A DNA stretch of 64,000 nt from assembly GCF_902729425.1 (NCBI RefSeq), contig NZ_CACVCH010000092.1:62001-126000 (forward strand), given 5' to 3'. The notes beneath the pieces were generated by a model, which worked only from the letters and a program-made list of their open reading frames with translations, was not told where the DNA came from and searched no databases. The DNA comes from Magnetospirillum sp. SS-4. GTDB lineage: Bacteria > Pseudomonadota > Alphaproteobacteria > Rhodospirillales > Magnetospirillaceae. Of the stretch, positions 26,089 through 37,134 are shown in pieces; the stretch's first letter is position 1; each line of letters opens with the position of its first letter. The position numbers were made by a program, and so were the translations under genes.

Positions 26089-27417
26089 CTACGCCTTGGG
26101 GCGCTTGTCGATGACGCGCTTGGCCTTGCCCATGGACCGTTCGATGGCGTTGGGGGGCAGGACCGAGACCTTGGTGCTGATGCCGATATAACTCTTGATG
26201 TGGTGGGTCAGATCCTTGGCGGCGGTGGCGGCGGCGTCATCGCTGTAGGGCTGGTCGGACCGCATTTCCACATTCACCGCCACCGAGTCCAGGTGCCCGT
26301 CGCGGGTCACTTCCAACTGGTAATGGGGGGCGAGGCGGAAATCCTTCAGGATCAGCTCCTCGATCTGGGTCGGGAACACGTTGACGCCGCGGATGATCAG
26401 CATGTCGTCGGATCGGCCGGTGATCTTGCCCATGCGGCGCATGGAACGCGCCGTGCCCGGCATCAGCTGGGTCAGGTCGCGGGTGCGGTAGCGGATGATG
26501 GGCAGCGCTTCCTTGGACAGGCTGGTGAACACCAGTTCGCCCATGGAGCCGTCGGGCAGCACCTCGCCGGTATGGGGGTCGATGATCTCGGGATAGAAGT
26601 GGTCTTCCCAGATGTGCAGGCCGTCCTTGGTCTCGACGCATTCGCAGGCGACGCCGGGGCCGATCACCTCGGACAGGCCGTAGATGTCCACCGCCTCGAT
26701 CCCCATGCGGGCCTCGATTTCCTCGCGCATGGCGCCGGTCCACGGCTCGGCCCCGAAGATGCCCACCTCCAGCGAGCAGGTCCTGGTGTCGACCCCCAGG
26801 CGGTCCATCTCGTCGGCGATGGCCAGCATGTAGCTGGGCGTCACCATGATCAGTTCGGGCCGGAAGTCCTGGATCAGCTGAATCTGCTTCTCGGTCTGGC
26901 CGCCCGACATGGGGATCACGGCGCAGCCCAGGCGCTCGGCGCCGTAATGGGCGCCCAGGCCGCCGGTGAACAGGCCGTAGCCGTACGAGATGTGGCACTT
27001 GTCCTTGCGCCGCCCGCCGGCGGCGCGGATCGAGCGGGCCATGACGTCGGCCCACATGTTGATGTCGTTCTGGGTATAGCCGACCACGGTGGGCTTGCCG
27101 GTGGTGCCGGACGAGGCGTGAACGCGGACTACGTCGTCCATGGGCACCGCGAACATGCCGAAGGGATAGGTGTCGCGCAGGTCCGACTTGGTGGTGAAGG
27201 GGAACCTGGCGAGGTCCTTCAGGTCCTTGAAGTCGTCGGGATGGACGCCCTTGTCCTGGCACTTCTTCCGGTAGTGCTCGACATTGTTGTAAGCGTGGGT
27301 CAGCGACCACTTCATGCGGCTGGTTTGCAGCGCGGCGATCTCGTCCCGGCTGGCGTACTCGATCGGATCGAGCAGGTCCTTGGACGGGGGAAGACGGCGA
27401 CTGGCGGAATTGGACAT
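26089..27417 (-). CDS. paaK: Phenylacetate-CoA ligase
   Basis: This 442-residue AMP-forming ligase activates phenylacetate to phenylacetyl-CoA. It contains the nucleotide-binding motif SSGTTGKPT near residue 102, the A5-type YGLSEVIGPG segment, YRTRDLT and the C-terminal SMGKAKRV catalytic lysine region. The ATG at 27417 has GGAGGA 5 bases upstream. It is the last gene of paaI-paaJ-paaK. It feeds either the aerobic epoxide pathway, suggested by PaaI and PaaJ beside it, or the anaerobic alpha-oxidation encoded at 51-64 kb. Azoarcus pad clusters carry an equivalent ligase (PadJ). Confidence 0.94.
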   Translation of the reverse strand: MSNSASRRLPPSKDLLDPIEYASRDEIAALQTSRMKWSLTHAYNNVEHYRKKCQDKGVHPDDFKDLKDLARFPFTTKSDLRDTYPFGMFAVPMDDVVRVHASSGTTGKPTVVGYTQNDINMWADVMARSIRAAGGRRKDKCHISYGYGLFTGGLGAHYGAERLGCAVIPMSGGQTEKQIQLIQDFRPELIMVTPSYMLAIADEMDRLGVDTRTCSLEVGIFGAEPWTGAMREEIEARMGIEAVDIYGLSEVIGPGVACECVETKDGLHIWEDHFYPEIIDPHTGEVLPDGSMGELVFTSLSKEALPIIRYRTRDLTQLMPGTARSMRRMGKITGRSDDMLIIRGVNVFPTQIEELILKDFRLAPHYQLEVTRDGHLDSVAVNVEMRSDQPYSDDAAATAAKDLTHHIKSYIGISTKVSVLPPNAIERSMGKAKRVIDKRPKA

Positions 27418-27482
27418 GGGGTTCCTCCCGAAGGGGCGAGACCCTCTGACGGGGCCTTCGCCGGACAAGATTACGGTTGCTT

Positions 27483-28684
<1,202 letters not shown>

Positions 28685-28688
<4 letters not shown>

Positions 28689-29128
28689 TCGCTTCCTTCG
28701 ACGAGATGGCCGGAAATGGTCCGGGACTGGCCGCGAAACAGCGCCACCACGGTTCCATCCTGGTTGGTGACGGTGCAGTCGTAGATGCCGCTGCGGCCCT
28801 GGCGCAGAACCTCGCGGCATTCGGCGGTGAGGTGGTCGCCCGTCCTGGCGGCGGCGGGATAGCTGATGGAGCAGGATTGCGCCACCGACAGGCGGTTATG
28901 GGAATTGCAGGCGTGGGCGAAGGCGGTGTCGGCGAGGGTGTAGCTGAGACCGCCGTGGCAGATGCCGGCGCCGTTCAGCATGTCGGGCCTGACCGTCATG
29001 GACAGGCGGGCGAAGCCGGGAGCGATCTGATCCACGGAAATTCCAAGAAGGCGTGCAGCCGTATCGCGTTCGCCGATGGCGACGGACACGCGCTCCGCCA
29101 GAAGCTGGGACTTTGCTTGGTCTGTCAT
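28685..29128 (-). CDS. paaI: Hydroxyphenylacetyl-CoA thioesterase PaaI
   Basis: A 147-residue hot-dog thioesterase with the PaaI motif GICHGGLSYTLADTAFAHA near residues 50-70 and an NSHN segment following it. PaaI releases dead-end CoA esters in phenylacetate catabolism. It is the first gene of the paaIJK unit and lies just downstream of a large palindrome (29140-29177). Confidence 0.92.
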
Positions 29129-29139
29129 CTCTGTCTTCG

Positions 29140-29177
29140 CACCTCAATTAGGTATTGTAATACCGAATTGAGGTGCG
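29140..29177. promoter_or_regulatory. Large palindromic operator upstream of paaI
   Basis: A 38-base inverted repeat with arms GCACCTCAATT-A-GGTATT and AATACC-G-AATTGAGGTGC, one mismatched pair and a two-base centre. It lies 12 bases upstream of the paaI ATG on the minus strand, where an operator would block transcription. The inner part AATTnGGTATT...CCGAATTGA recurs upstream of padE (51636-51662). A TetR-family PaaR-type repressor is a candidate, but none is encoded in the window. Confidence 0.7.
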
Positions 29178-29215
29178 GGCCGTCAATCTCCGCATTGCGA
29201 CAGGGGGGCGTGCGA

Positions 29216-29983
29216 TCAGCCCTTGTTGGCGGCGCTGCGGCGGGCGGCATCCATCAGCTGCTTCAGGGTGGCCTGGTCGAGGGCGCTGGAAATGATGCGG
29301 TCGCCGATGATGAAGGTGGGGGTGCCGCTGATTTCCAGGGACCGCGCCAGATCGGAGATCTTCTTGATCTGGCGGTCGATGTCGGCGCCGTTGATATCCT
29401 TCTTCAACTGCTCCACGTTCAGTCCGGCCTCGCCGGCCAGGCGGAAGATGGCCTTCTCGTCGAGGCGGCCGCGGAACTTCATGAAGGCGCGGTGGACGTC
29501 CTCGTACTTGGCCTGTCCCTGGGCCTTGGCCACCAGGGCGACGCGGGCGGCGACGATGGAATCCGGCCCCAGGATGGGCAGTTCCTTCAGCACCACCTTG
29601 ACCTTGCCGTCGGCCTTCACCGCCTCCTGCACGGAATCATAGGCCTGCTTGCAGAAACCGCAATTGTAGTCGAAGAACTCGACGATGGTGAGGTCGCCCT
29701 TGGGGTTGCCGATGACCGGGTCGTCGGGGCTCTTGAAGATCTCGTCCTTGCGGGCTTCCATCATCTTGCGGGCATCGGATTCGGCCTGGGCGCGCATCTT
29801 CTCGCGCAATGCCTCCAGCGCCTCGCCCAGCACCTCGGGGTGTTCCATGAGGTATTCGCGGACGACCTTCTTGACCGCCTCGGCCTGCTTGGGCGTCAGG
29901 GCGGCATCCTGAGCGGCGGCGGGAACGGCGCTGAACGCGATGCCCAGGGCGACGGCGAGGGCGGCGAGAGTTTTGGCGATCAT
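29216..29983 (-). CDS. DsbA/ScsC-like thiol:disulfide oxidoreductase
   Basis: This 255-residue periplasmic protein has a signal peptide (cleavage near PAAAQ), an N-terminal helical ScsC-type oligomerisation segment (about residues 27-75, LTPKQAEAVKKVVREYL), then a DsbA thioredoxin domain with CGFC in FFDYNCGFCKQAY near residue 110 and the cis-proline loop GTPTF. ScsC-like proteins are often trimeric isomerases linked to metal stress. ATG 29983 gives a standard signal peptide; ATG 30007 is an alternative. It follows the nad operon on the same strand after about 90 bases. Confidence 0.88.
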   Translation of the reverse strand: MIAKTLAALAVALGIAFSAVPAAAQDAALTPKQAEAVKKVVREYLMEHPEVLGEALEALREKMRAQAESDARKMMEARKDEIFKSPDDPVIGNPKGDLTIVEFFDYNCGFCKQAYDSVQEAVKADGKVKVVLKELPILGPDSIVAARVALVAKAQGQAKYEDVHRAFMKFRGRLDEKAIFRLAGEAGLNVEQLKKDINGADIDRQIKKISDLARSLEISGTPTFIIGDRIISSALDQATLKQLMDAARRSAANKG

Positions 29984-30074
29984 CTGCTGGGGCGACCTTC
30001 TGACCATGACATGGTGCCGGCATATTGGCCGAACCGGCGACCGGGGGCAAGAGGACAGGCCTTCGCCTGGTTTC

Positions 30075-30524
30075 CTAGCGGAAGATCATCTTGCTGATCA
30101 GCAGGTCCTTGATCTTGTCGCCGCCGGGTTCCTTCCTGGCGAGGTCGAGCATGGTCGCCTTGATCATGGGGGCGGGGTTCGAGCGCATGTATTCCTCGTA
30201 GGGGGTGGCGTTGAGGGTGCGCTTCATCTTCTCGGACAGGGCCTTTTCGGACAGCTTGGCGTCCTCGGCCACCAGCAGCAGCAGATCAACCGAAGACATG
30301 CGGAAATTCCCGTCCCTGTCCCATAGTTCCAGGACGATGGTGGGCAGGCGGATGTAGCGTTCACCCTTGGCGGGAATCGGCAGCTGCGACGCCTTTTTCT
30401 TTTCATCGTTCTTCTTTTTCTTCTCTTCCTTCTTGGCGTCGCTCGATTCGGCGGCGATGGCGGCCGGAGCGGCCAGGGCAAGGGCGAGCAGGGCGATGAC
30501 GTGGCGGCGCAGCATCGGCTTCAT
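30075..30524 (-). CDS. Exported lysine-rich protein, weakly FliL-like
   Basis: A 149-residue protein with a signal peptide or N-terminal anchor (about 7-24), a highly charged lysine/glutamate stretch (about 28-46) and a folded domain (about 50-149). The domain pattern (IRLPTIVLELWDRDG, a helical middle, ending in KIKDLLISKMIFR) faintly resembles the periplasmic domain of flagellar FliL, but I would not assign it. It starts with an ATGA overlap on the cyclic-nucleotide-binding gene and so is coupled to the nad operon. Function unknown. Confidence 0.7.
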   Translation of the reverse strand: MKPMLRRHVIALLALALAAPAAIAAESSDAKKEEKKKKNDEKKKASQLPIPAKGERYIRLPTIVLELWDRDGNFRMSSVDLLLLVAEDAKLSEKALSEKMKRTLNATPYEEYMRSNPAPMIKATMLDLARKEPGGDKIKDLLISKMIFR

Positions 30525-30922
30525 TCCTTGTCCTTGTCGCGAGAGAGAATGACGCTGGCCTCGGCCAGTTCGGCACCCATGGCGCGGATGTTGCCCAGCA
30601 GGGCGTTGACGATCACCCGAACACCCTTGGGGGCCTTGTCCATCTGCTCGAACAGGCGGCCCTTGCCGATGACGACGCAGGCGGTTTCCTCCACCGCCTT
30701 GGCCGAGGCCATGCGGGGATGGTCGTCGATCAGCGCCATTTCGCCGAAGATGCCGCCCGCTTCGACCTCGCCGATGGAAACGGTCTTGCCGGCCACCGTC
30801 TTGAAGATGGAGACCCGGCCGGATTCGACCACATAGGCGGTGTCGCCGGGCTCGCCTTCCTTGAAGATGACGGATTCGGCGGCGAAGACGACGCGGCGGC
30901 GGCTGTTGTCCATGACGGCCAT
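30521..30922 (-). CDS. Single-domain cyclic-nucleotide-binding protein
   Basis: A 133-residue protein made almost entirely of one CRP-type cNMP-binding domain: IFKEGEPGDTAYVVESGRVSIFK, then the phosphate-binding cassette GIFGEMALIDDHPRMASA near residues 56-73 with the conserved Glu and Arg. There is no DNA-binding helix-turn-helix and no effector domain. The ATG overlaps the nadB stop by one base, which ties it to NAD biosynthesis. It may regulate a partner by binding; the partner is unknown. Confidence 0.85.
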   Translation of the reverse strand: MAVMDNSRRRVVFAAESVIFKEGEPGDTAYVVESGRVSIFKTVAGKTVSIGEVEAGGIFGEMALIDDHPRMASAKAVEETACVVIGKGRLFEQMDKAPKGVRVIVNALLGNIRAMGAELAEASVILSRDKDKE

Positions 30923-32544
30923 CAGATCACCCGACGGATCGAGAAGTTCTTGGGAACCAGGATGGTGTTCTGGGGCGGGGCCACCGCGTCGGGAGTAGGG
31001 AAGTCGATGGTGTAGTGCAAGCCCCGGCTTTCGCGGCGGGCCAGGGCCGAGCGGATGATCAGGTCGGCCACCAGCGACAGGTTGCGCAGTTCCAGCAGAT
31101 CGTTGGTGACGCGGAAGCTGCCATAATATTCGTCGATCTCGTCCCTGAGCAGCCGCACCCGGTGCTTGGCCCGTTCCAGCCGCTTGGTGGAGCGCACGAT
31201 GCCCACGTAATCCCACATGAAGCGGCGCAGTTCGTCCCAGTTGTGGGCGACGACCACTTCCTCGTCGGAATCGATCACCCAGGTCTCGTCCCATGGCGCC
31301 AGCTGGGGAATGTCGGCGATGGTGCCTCGGCGGGCGATGATGTCGCGGGCGCAGGCGGCCCCCACCACCAGGCATTCCAGCAGCGAATTGGAGGCCATGC
31401 GATTGGCGCCGTGCAGGCCGGTGAAGGCCACCTCGCCGACGGCATAGAGATTGTCCACGTCGGTCCGGCCGGCAAGGTCGGTCAACACGCCGCCGCAGGT
31501 ATAGTGAGCCGCCGGCACCACCGGCAGCGGTTCCCTGGTCATGTCGATGCCGAACTTCAGGGCCTCGGCGTGGACGGTGGGGAAGTGCGCCTTGATGAAG
31601 TCGGCCGGCTTGTGGCTGATGTCGAGAAAGACGCATTCGCAGCCCAGGCGCTTCATCACGTCGTCGATGGCGCGGGCGACGATGTCGCGGGGCGCCAGTT
31701 CGCCCCTGGGATCGTAATCGTCCATGAAGCGGGTGCCGTCGGGACGCAGCAGAAGGCCGCCCTCGCCCCGCACCGCCTCGGTCACCAGGAACGACTTGGC
31801 CTTGGGGTGATAGAGGCAGGTGGGATGGAACTGGCTGAACTCCATGTTGGCGACCCGGCAGCCGGCCCGCCAGGCCATGGCGATGCCGTCGCCGGTGGAG
31901 CCGTCGGGATTCGACGAGAACAGATAGACCCTTGACGCGCCGCCGGTGGCCAGCACCACGGCGCGGGCGGCGAACAGCTTGACCCTGCCGTCGCGGCGGT
32001 CCAGCCCGTAGGCGCCGACGCAGCGGCCCGGCCGGCCGTTGGGCAGCTTCTCGCGGATCAGGTCGATGGCGTTGTGGAATTCGAACAGCTCGGCACCGCT
32101 TTCGCGGATGCGGGCTTCCAGCGACATCTGCACCGCCTTGCCGGTGGCGTCGGCGGAATGGACGATGCGGCGGTGGGAATGCCCCCCCTCGCGGGTCAGG
32201 TGCAGGTCGTCACCCTCCCGGTCGAAAACGACGCCGTGCTCTAACAGCCAGGCGATGGCGGCGGGGGCGCCCTCGACCACGGCGCGCACCGCCGGCTCGA
32301 CGCAGATGCCGGCCCCGGCGTTCAGGGTATCGGCGATGTGGGCCTCGGTGGAATCGGCGGCGTCCAGAACGGCGGCGATGCCGCCCTGGGCGTATCGGGT
32401 GCTGCCTTCCGACAGGTCGTTCTTGGCCAGCACCGCCACGCGGGCGGCTGGGTCGGCGGCCAGCACGCCGAGCGCCACCGACAGGCCGGCGGCGCCGGAA
32501 CCGATGACCAGCAGGTCGTAGGGATCGCGCACGGGCTTGCCCAT
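30922..32544 (-). CDS. nadB: L-aspartate oxidase
   Basis: The 540-residue FAD enzyme oxidises aspartate to iminoaspartate in de novo NAD synthesis. It shows the dinucleotide fold [13 protein letters not shown] near residues 13-25, the [13 protein letters not shown] and [12 protein letters not shown] motifs, HYTCGGV near residue 350 and the [15 protein letters not shown] motif near 380. It starts 1 base after the nadC stop. Confidence 0.95.
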   Translation of the reverse strand: MGKPVRDPYDLLVIGSGAAGLSVALGVLAADPAARVAVLAKNDLSEGSTRYAQGGIAAVLDAADSTEAHIADTLNAGAGICVEPAVRAVVEGAPAAIAWLLEHGVVFDREGDDLHLTREGGHSHRRIVHSADATGKAVQMSLEARIRESGAELFEFHNAIDLIREKLPNGRPGRCVGAYGLDRRDGRVKLFAARAVVLATGGASRVYLFSSNPDGSTGDGIAMAWRAGCRVANMEFSQFHPTCLYHPKAKSFLVTEAVRGEGGLLLRPDGTRFMDDYDPRGELAPRDIVARAIDDVMKRLGCECVFLDISHKPADFIKAHFPTVHAEALKFGIDMTREPLPVVPAAHYTCGGVLTDLAGRTDVDNLYAVGEVAFTGLHGANRMASNSLLECLVVGAACARDIIARRGTIADIPQLAPWDETWVIDSDEEVVVAHNWDELRRFMWDYVGIVRSTKRLERAKHRVRLLRDEIDEYYGSFRVTNDLLELRNLSLVADLIIRSALARRESRGLHYTIDFPTPDAVAPPQNTILVPKNFSIRRVI

Positions 32545-32545
32545 C

Positions 32546-33395
<850 letters not shown>

Positions 33396-33406
<11 letters not shown>

Positions 33407-34418
33407 TGACGGCCGCTCCGGACATGGGAACCGATTTGCTCATCTCCAGCATGCGCTCCAGCGGCTTCAGGGCGGCCTGGCGCAAATCCTCGGGCACGGT
33501 GATGGCGGGCGCATCGTTCCGGAGGCAGAGATAGATCTTCTCCAGGGTGTTCAGCGCCATGAACGGGCAGTTGGAGCACGAGCAGCCGCCATCGGCGCCG
33601 GGCGCCGGGATGAAGGTCTTGTGCGGCGCCGCCTTGCTCATCTGGTGGATGATGTGCTGCTCGGTGGCGATGATGAATTCCGACGCTTCCGAGGCCAGCA
33701 CGAAATCCAGGATGTTGCGGGTCGAGCCCACATGGTCGGCGTGGCCCAGGATGGAATCGGGACATTCGGGATGGGCCGCGACCAAGGCCTTGGGATGGCG
33801 AACCTTCAGCTTGACCAACTCCTTCTCGGAGAACTGCTCGTGAATGATGCAGCTGCCCGGCCACAGGGTCATCTGGCGGCCGGTCTTCTTTTGCATGTAG
33901 GCGCCGAGATGGCGGTCGGGGGCGAACAGGATCGGCCGGTCGGCCGGCAATTGCCGGATGATGGTCTCGGCGTTGGATGAGGTGACGATGACGTCGGACA
34001 GCGCCTTCACCTCGGCCGAGCAGTTGATGTAGGTGACGGCGATATGGTCGGGATGCTTCTCGCGGAAGGCGCGGAACGCCTCGGGACGGCAGCCCTCTTC
34101 CAGCGAGCAGCCGGCCTCGGCGTCGGGAATCACCACCAGCTTGGAGGGCGACAGGATCTTGGCGACCTCGCCCATGAAGCGGACGCCGCAGAACACGATC
34201 ATGTCGGCGTCGGTGGCCGCCGCCTTGCGCGACAGGTCGAGCGAATCGCCGACGAAATCGGCCAGATCCTGAATCTCGCCCTCCTGGTAGTAATGCGCCA
34301 GGATCACCGCGTTGCGCTCGCGGCGCAGGCGGTCGATCTCGGCATGCAGGTCAAGGGTGGGGTCGATATCGCGCTCGGTCATGGCGCCGGCGGCGGGCAA
34401 CACAATGGTATCGGTCAT
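33396..34418 (-). CDS. nadA: Quinolinate synthase A
   Basis: The 340-residue [4Fe-4S] enzyme condenses iminoaspartate with dihydroxyacetone phosphate. Motifs include ILAHYYQEGEIQDLADFVGDSLDLSR split around residues 40-65, the cysteine in VFCGVRFMGEVA, the cysteine in HPECPDSILG and the C-terminal CSCSNCPFMALN. I took the ATG of MTDTIVLP at 34418; the frame is open further upstream but crosses the intergenic region. It is the first gene of nadA-nadC-nadB-CNB-exported protein. The region 34419-34599 holds its promoter and no supportable gene. Confidence 0.95.
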
Positions 34419-34599
34419 CGGAACAGCTTTCTCTCTGGCCGGGGTCTGGTGGCTGGAGTGAAGTAAAGGACAAATCCACCGGCCAAAGCAACCCCGCCAT
34501 CCACCTGCGATGTGCATAAGGCCGTATGACCATGGGGGAGTTTCATCACAACCGGGAATACAGCATGATCTGACCAGGGGTGGAAATCGGGGCTGGGAA

Positions 34600-35010
34600 A
34601 TGATGGGACAGGCCGATCGGGGGAACGGGGGGGCAGTGGTCGTCATCGAGGACGAGGCCATCGTGCTGGCCGGTTATCAGATGCTGTTCGAAAGCTGGGG
34701 CCACCATGTCATCGCCGCTCAATCGGTGGGGGAGGCCATCGACCTGCTGGCCGAGGAATCGGCGTGCCCCGGCTTCATCCTGGCGGATTTCCGGCTGCGT
34801 GACGGCGAGACCGGCACCGAGGCCATCGAGATACTGCGCCGCGCCTACGCCAACGCCATTCCCGGGGTGGTGGTGACCGGCGACACCACCGTCACCGCCG
34901 AAAGCCTGCGCCTGGCCAAGGAAGCCGGCATGCAGGTCCTGCACAAGCCGGTCAACGGCCGTCAGCTTCAGGATATCCTGGGGCGGGTCATGGGCCGTTC
35001 CGCCGGCTGA
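34600..35010 (+). CDS. Single-domain response regulator
   Basis: A 136-residue receiver-only protein. The acidic pair is in VIEDEA, the phospho-accepting Asp is in ILADFRLRDG near residue 66, the Thr in VVTGDT and the Lys in LHKPVNG complete the site. There is no output domain. The start is the ATG at 34600 or 34603. Its 3' end overlaps the opposite-strand bacteriohemerythrin gene by 43 bases. It resembles the C-terminal receivers of hybrid kinases; its cognate kinase is not nearby. Confidence 0.85.
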   Translation: MMGQADRGNGGAVVVIEDEAIVLAGYQMLFESWGHHVIAAQSVGEAIDLLAEESACPGFILADFRLRDGETGTEAIEILRRAYANAIPGVVVTGDTTVTAESLRLAKEAGMQVLHKPVNGRQLQDILGRVMGRSAG

Positions 35011-35435
35011 GCCGCCGGGGTCGCCGGTTCGCCAGCCGACGACGGCGCCTTGAGATGGCGGACCAGATCGCTGTCGTGATGGAACAGCCGGGTGATCCAC
35101 TGCGTGATCAGGTCGGAGGCCAGGGTTATCGCCAGGGCGTGATCGGCGGCGTCGATGATGGCCTCGCGCAGCCGCTCCACCAGTCCCAGGGTTTCGGCGT
35201 GGCCGTCGCGATGGCGTTCGTCGGCGTCGCCGCCGAACTGGTCGATCAGCCGTTCCTCGTGGGCGAAATGCAGGCCCAGGGCGTCGATGAATTCCTCGAC
35301 GGCGCGGCCGGCCCCCGGCAGATTGCGCCCCTGCAACGCGAGGCAGACCTGGTCGAGCAGAACCACCAGCCGGCGATGGTCATCATCCAGCGCGGGGACT
35401 CCCAGGCACATGGACTCTTGCCAGAATATCCGCAT
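34968..35435 (-). CDS. Bacteriohemerythrin
   Basis: A 155-residue four-helix oxygen-binding protein. Di-iron ligands are visible as the His in DDDHRRL (residue 20), HFAHEER, HRDGHAE and HHDSDL, matching the H...HxxxE...HxxxH...HxxxxD hemerythrin pattern. A proline-rich tail of about 25 residues follows. Such proteins supply or sense oxygen in microaerophiles. It overlaps the response-regulator gene tail to tail. Confidence 0.88.
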   Translation of the reverse strand: MRIFWQESMCLGVPALDDDHRRLVVLLDQVCLALQGRNLPGAGRAVEEFIDALGLHFAHEERLIDQFGGDADERHRDGHAETLGLVERLREAIIDAADHALAITLASDLITQWITRLFHHDSDLVRHLKAPSSAGEPATPAAQPAERPMTRPRIS

Positions 35436-35556
35436 GGCGGCCCTAAACCCACATTGCGAGTGCGGTCAATAACCGTCAAGGTAGTATAAATTCAGGAAAT
35501 ACCGCGCCATCGAAGTGTGATTATATTAGATGAAATCTGACGGGTGGCGAAATAGC

Positions 35557-35979
35557 CTATTCGTTCGCCTTGAATGACCGCCCCTTCTTGATGTCGGCGC
35601 GGCGGGTCTTGCTTTCCAGGCGGCGCTGCTGCGAGCCCTTGGTGGGCTTGGTGGGGCGGCGCTTGGGCGGTGGCGGCTTGGCGGCCTCGCGGATCATCGC
35701 CACCAGCCGTTCCAGCGCCTCGGCGCGGTTGCGCTCCTGGCTGCGGTGGGTCTGGGCGATGATGATGATGACGCCATCCTGGGTCAGACGGCTTCCCGCC
35801 AGCTTTTGCAGCCGGATGCTGACGTCGTTGGGCAGCGACGGCGAGCGGCGGGCGTCAAAGCGTAGCTGAACCGCGGTCTCGACCTTATTGACGTTCTGGC
35901 CGCCGGGACCGGAGGAGCGCACGAAGCTCTCCTCGATCTCGCTTTCCTCGATGCCGATGCGGGCGGTGATGCTGATCAT
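35557..35979 (-). CDS. arfB: Peptidyl-tRNA hydrolase ArfB (ribosome rescue)
   Basis: The 140-residue protein has the catalytic GGQ at residues 26-28 in SSGPGGQNVNK and a basic, lysine/arginine-rich C-terminal tail that threads the mRNA channel. It frees stalled ribosomes by hydrolysing peptidyl-tRNA. Length and tail fit ArfB/YaeJ and not a release factor. The gap 35436-35556 before it is AT-rich and holds no supportable gene. Confidence 0.93.
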   Translation of the reverse strand: MISITARIGIEESEIEESFVRSSGPGGQNVNKVETAVQLRFDARRSPSLPNDVSIRLQKLAGSRLTQDGVIIIIAQTHRSQERNRAEALERLVAMIREAAKPPPPKRRPTKPTKGSQQRRLESKTRRADIKKGRSFKANE

Positions 35980-36018
35980 GCTGCTGTCCCGCCCGCCCGG
36001 GGGCGGCCGTGTTCGGCC

Positions 36019-36582
36019 TTACTTCTTCGACAGGTGGTCGATCTGTTTTTGCAGGGCGTCCAGGCGGGCTTGCAGTTCGTCGGCGCGCGGCTGGCCGCCA
36101 TCGGCGCCGTGAGCCTGGTAGAACGGGGTGAACATCTTCATGGCGCTTTCGACGAAGGCCATGTTCTGCTTGCTCATTTCCTCGAACGGATTGAACGGGA
36201 ACATGCCTTCCAGGGCGTTGCGCATGTAGTCGCGCATCTGCTGTTCGTTGCGGGAGAAGGCTTCCATGGAATAGTCGAGATAGCGCGGCACCAGACCGCC
36301 CAGGGAATCGCCGTAGAAGCCGATCAGCTGGCGCAGGAAGCTGATGGGCAGCAGGTTCTGCCCGCCCTTGCTTTCCTCCTCGACGATGATCTGGGTCAGG
36401 ACCGAACGGGTGATGTCCTCGCCGGACTTGGCGTCGAAGACCACGAAATCGTCGCCGTCCTTAACCATCTGCGACAGGTGGTCAAGGGTGACGTAGCTGC
36501 TGGTCGCCGTGTTGTACAGCCGGCGGTTGGCGTACTTCTTGATGGTGATGGGCGCCTTGGCGGGAGTTTTGGGCTCTGACAT
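36019..36582 (-). CDS. phaR: Polyhydroxyalkanoate synthesis repressor PhaR
   Basis: A 187-residue PHA-granule-sensing repressor. The N-terminal DNA-binding domain has the PhaR signature IKKYANRRLYNTATSSYV near residues 14-31 and DFVVFDAKSGEDITRSVLTQII after it; the rest is helical, ending in a coiled coil (ARLDALQKQIDHL). PhaR represses phasin and PHA genes until granules titrate it away. It is divergent from the PHA synthase-like genes across 36583-36723, probably a regulated promoter region. Confidence 0.93.
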   Translation of the reverse strand: MSEPKTPAKAPITIKKYANRRLYNTATSSYVTLDHLSQMVKDGDDFVVFDAKSGEDITRSVLTQIIVEEESKGGQNLLPISFLRQLIGFYGDSLGGLVPRYLDYSMEAFSRNEQQMRDYMRNALEGMFPFNPFEEMSKQNMAFVESAMKMFTPFYQAHGADGGQPRADELQARLDALQKQIDHLSKK

Positions 36583-36723
36583 CTGTATCCGTGTCTCGAA
36601 ATGACGGCAGGGCCTCATTGCCCGCTGCTTGGCTCAGTAATACCAGAAAAAAATCGCCGTCGCAGCACGAACAACGCCGGGGCGGACTGGTCAAGGACGG
36701 CAGCCTCGGCTATAGTCCGGACC

Positions 36724-37134
36724 ATGTCAGAGCCGCCGCCGGACTTCAACGCGCTTGCCCGCCGTTACCTGGATTTGTGGCAGGAACAGGTGGCCGCCGT
36801 GGCGGCCGATCCCGCCCTGGCCGAGGCCGTGGCCCGCGGTGTCGCCATGATGACGCAAAGCGTCGCCGCCGTGGCCGAGGCGGCCAAGGCCGGGGGCGCC
36901 GACGATTCCCCGGCCCCTCCCGGACATGAAGCGAAATCCCATGAGCGGACAGCACCGACCTCCTTCCCGGACGGGTCCCCGCCCCCTGCCGCTGCACCTG
37001 ATGACCCACGCGTCCACCATGATGAGCTCGCGCTCCGCGTTGCCGCTCTTGAAGGACGGGTCGCTCGCCTGGAAGCCGCACTTGGCGGAGGGCGCGGCGG
37101 CCCTGACGGCAAGCCTCGACGCCGCCGGGCCTGA
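36724..37134 (+). CDS. Small protein paired with PHA synthase (PhaE-like or phasin-like)
   Basis: A 136-residue protein: an N-terminal helical part (ALARRYLDLWQEQVAAV near residues 10-26) that resembles the start of PHA synthase subunits, a Pro/Ala-rich linker, and a C-terminal coiled coil (ELALRVAALEGRVARLEAAL) with a basic tail. It lies directly upstream of, and overlaps by about 190 bases, the PHA synthase-like gene in another frame. A role as accessory subunit is inference. Confidence 0.65.
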   Translation: MSEPPPDFNALARRYLDLWQEQVAAVAADPALAEAVARGVAMMTQSVAAVAEAAKAGGADDSPAPPGHEAKSHERTAPTSFPDGSPPPAAAPDDPRVHHDELALRVAALEGRVARLEAALGGGRGGPDGKPRRRRA

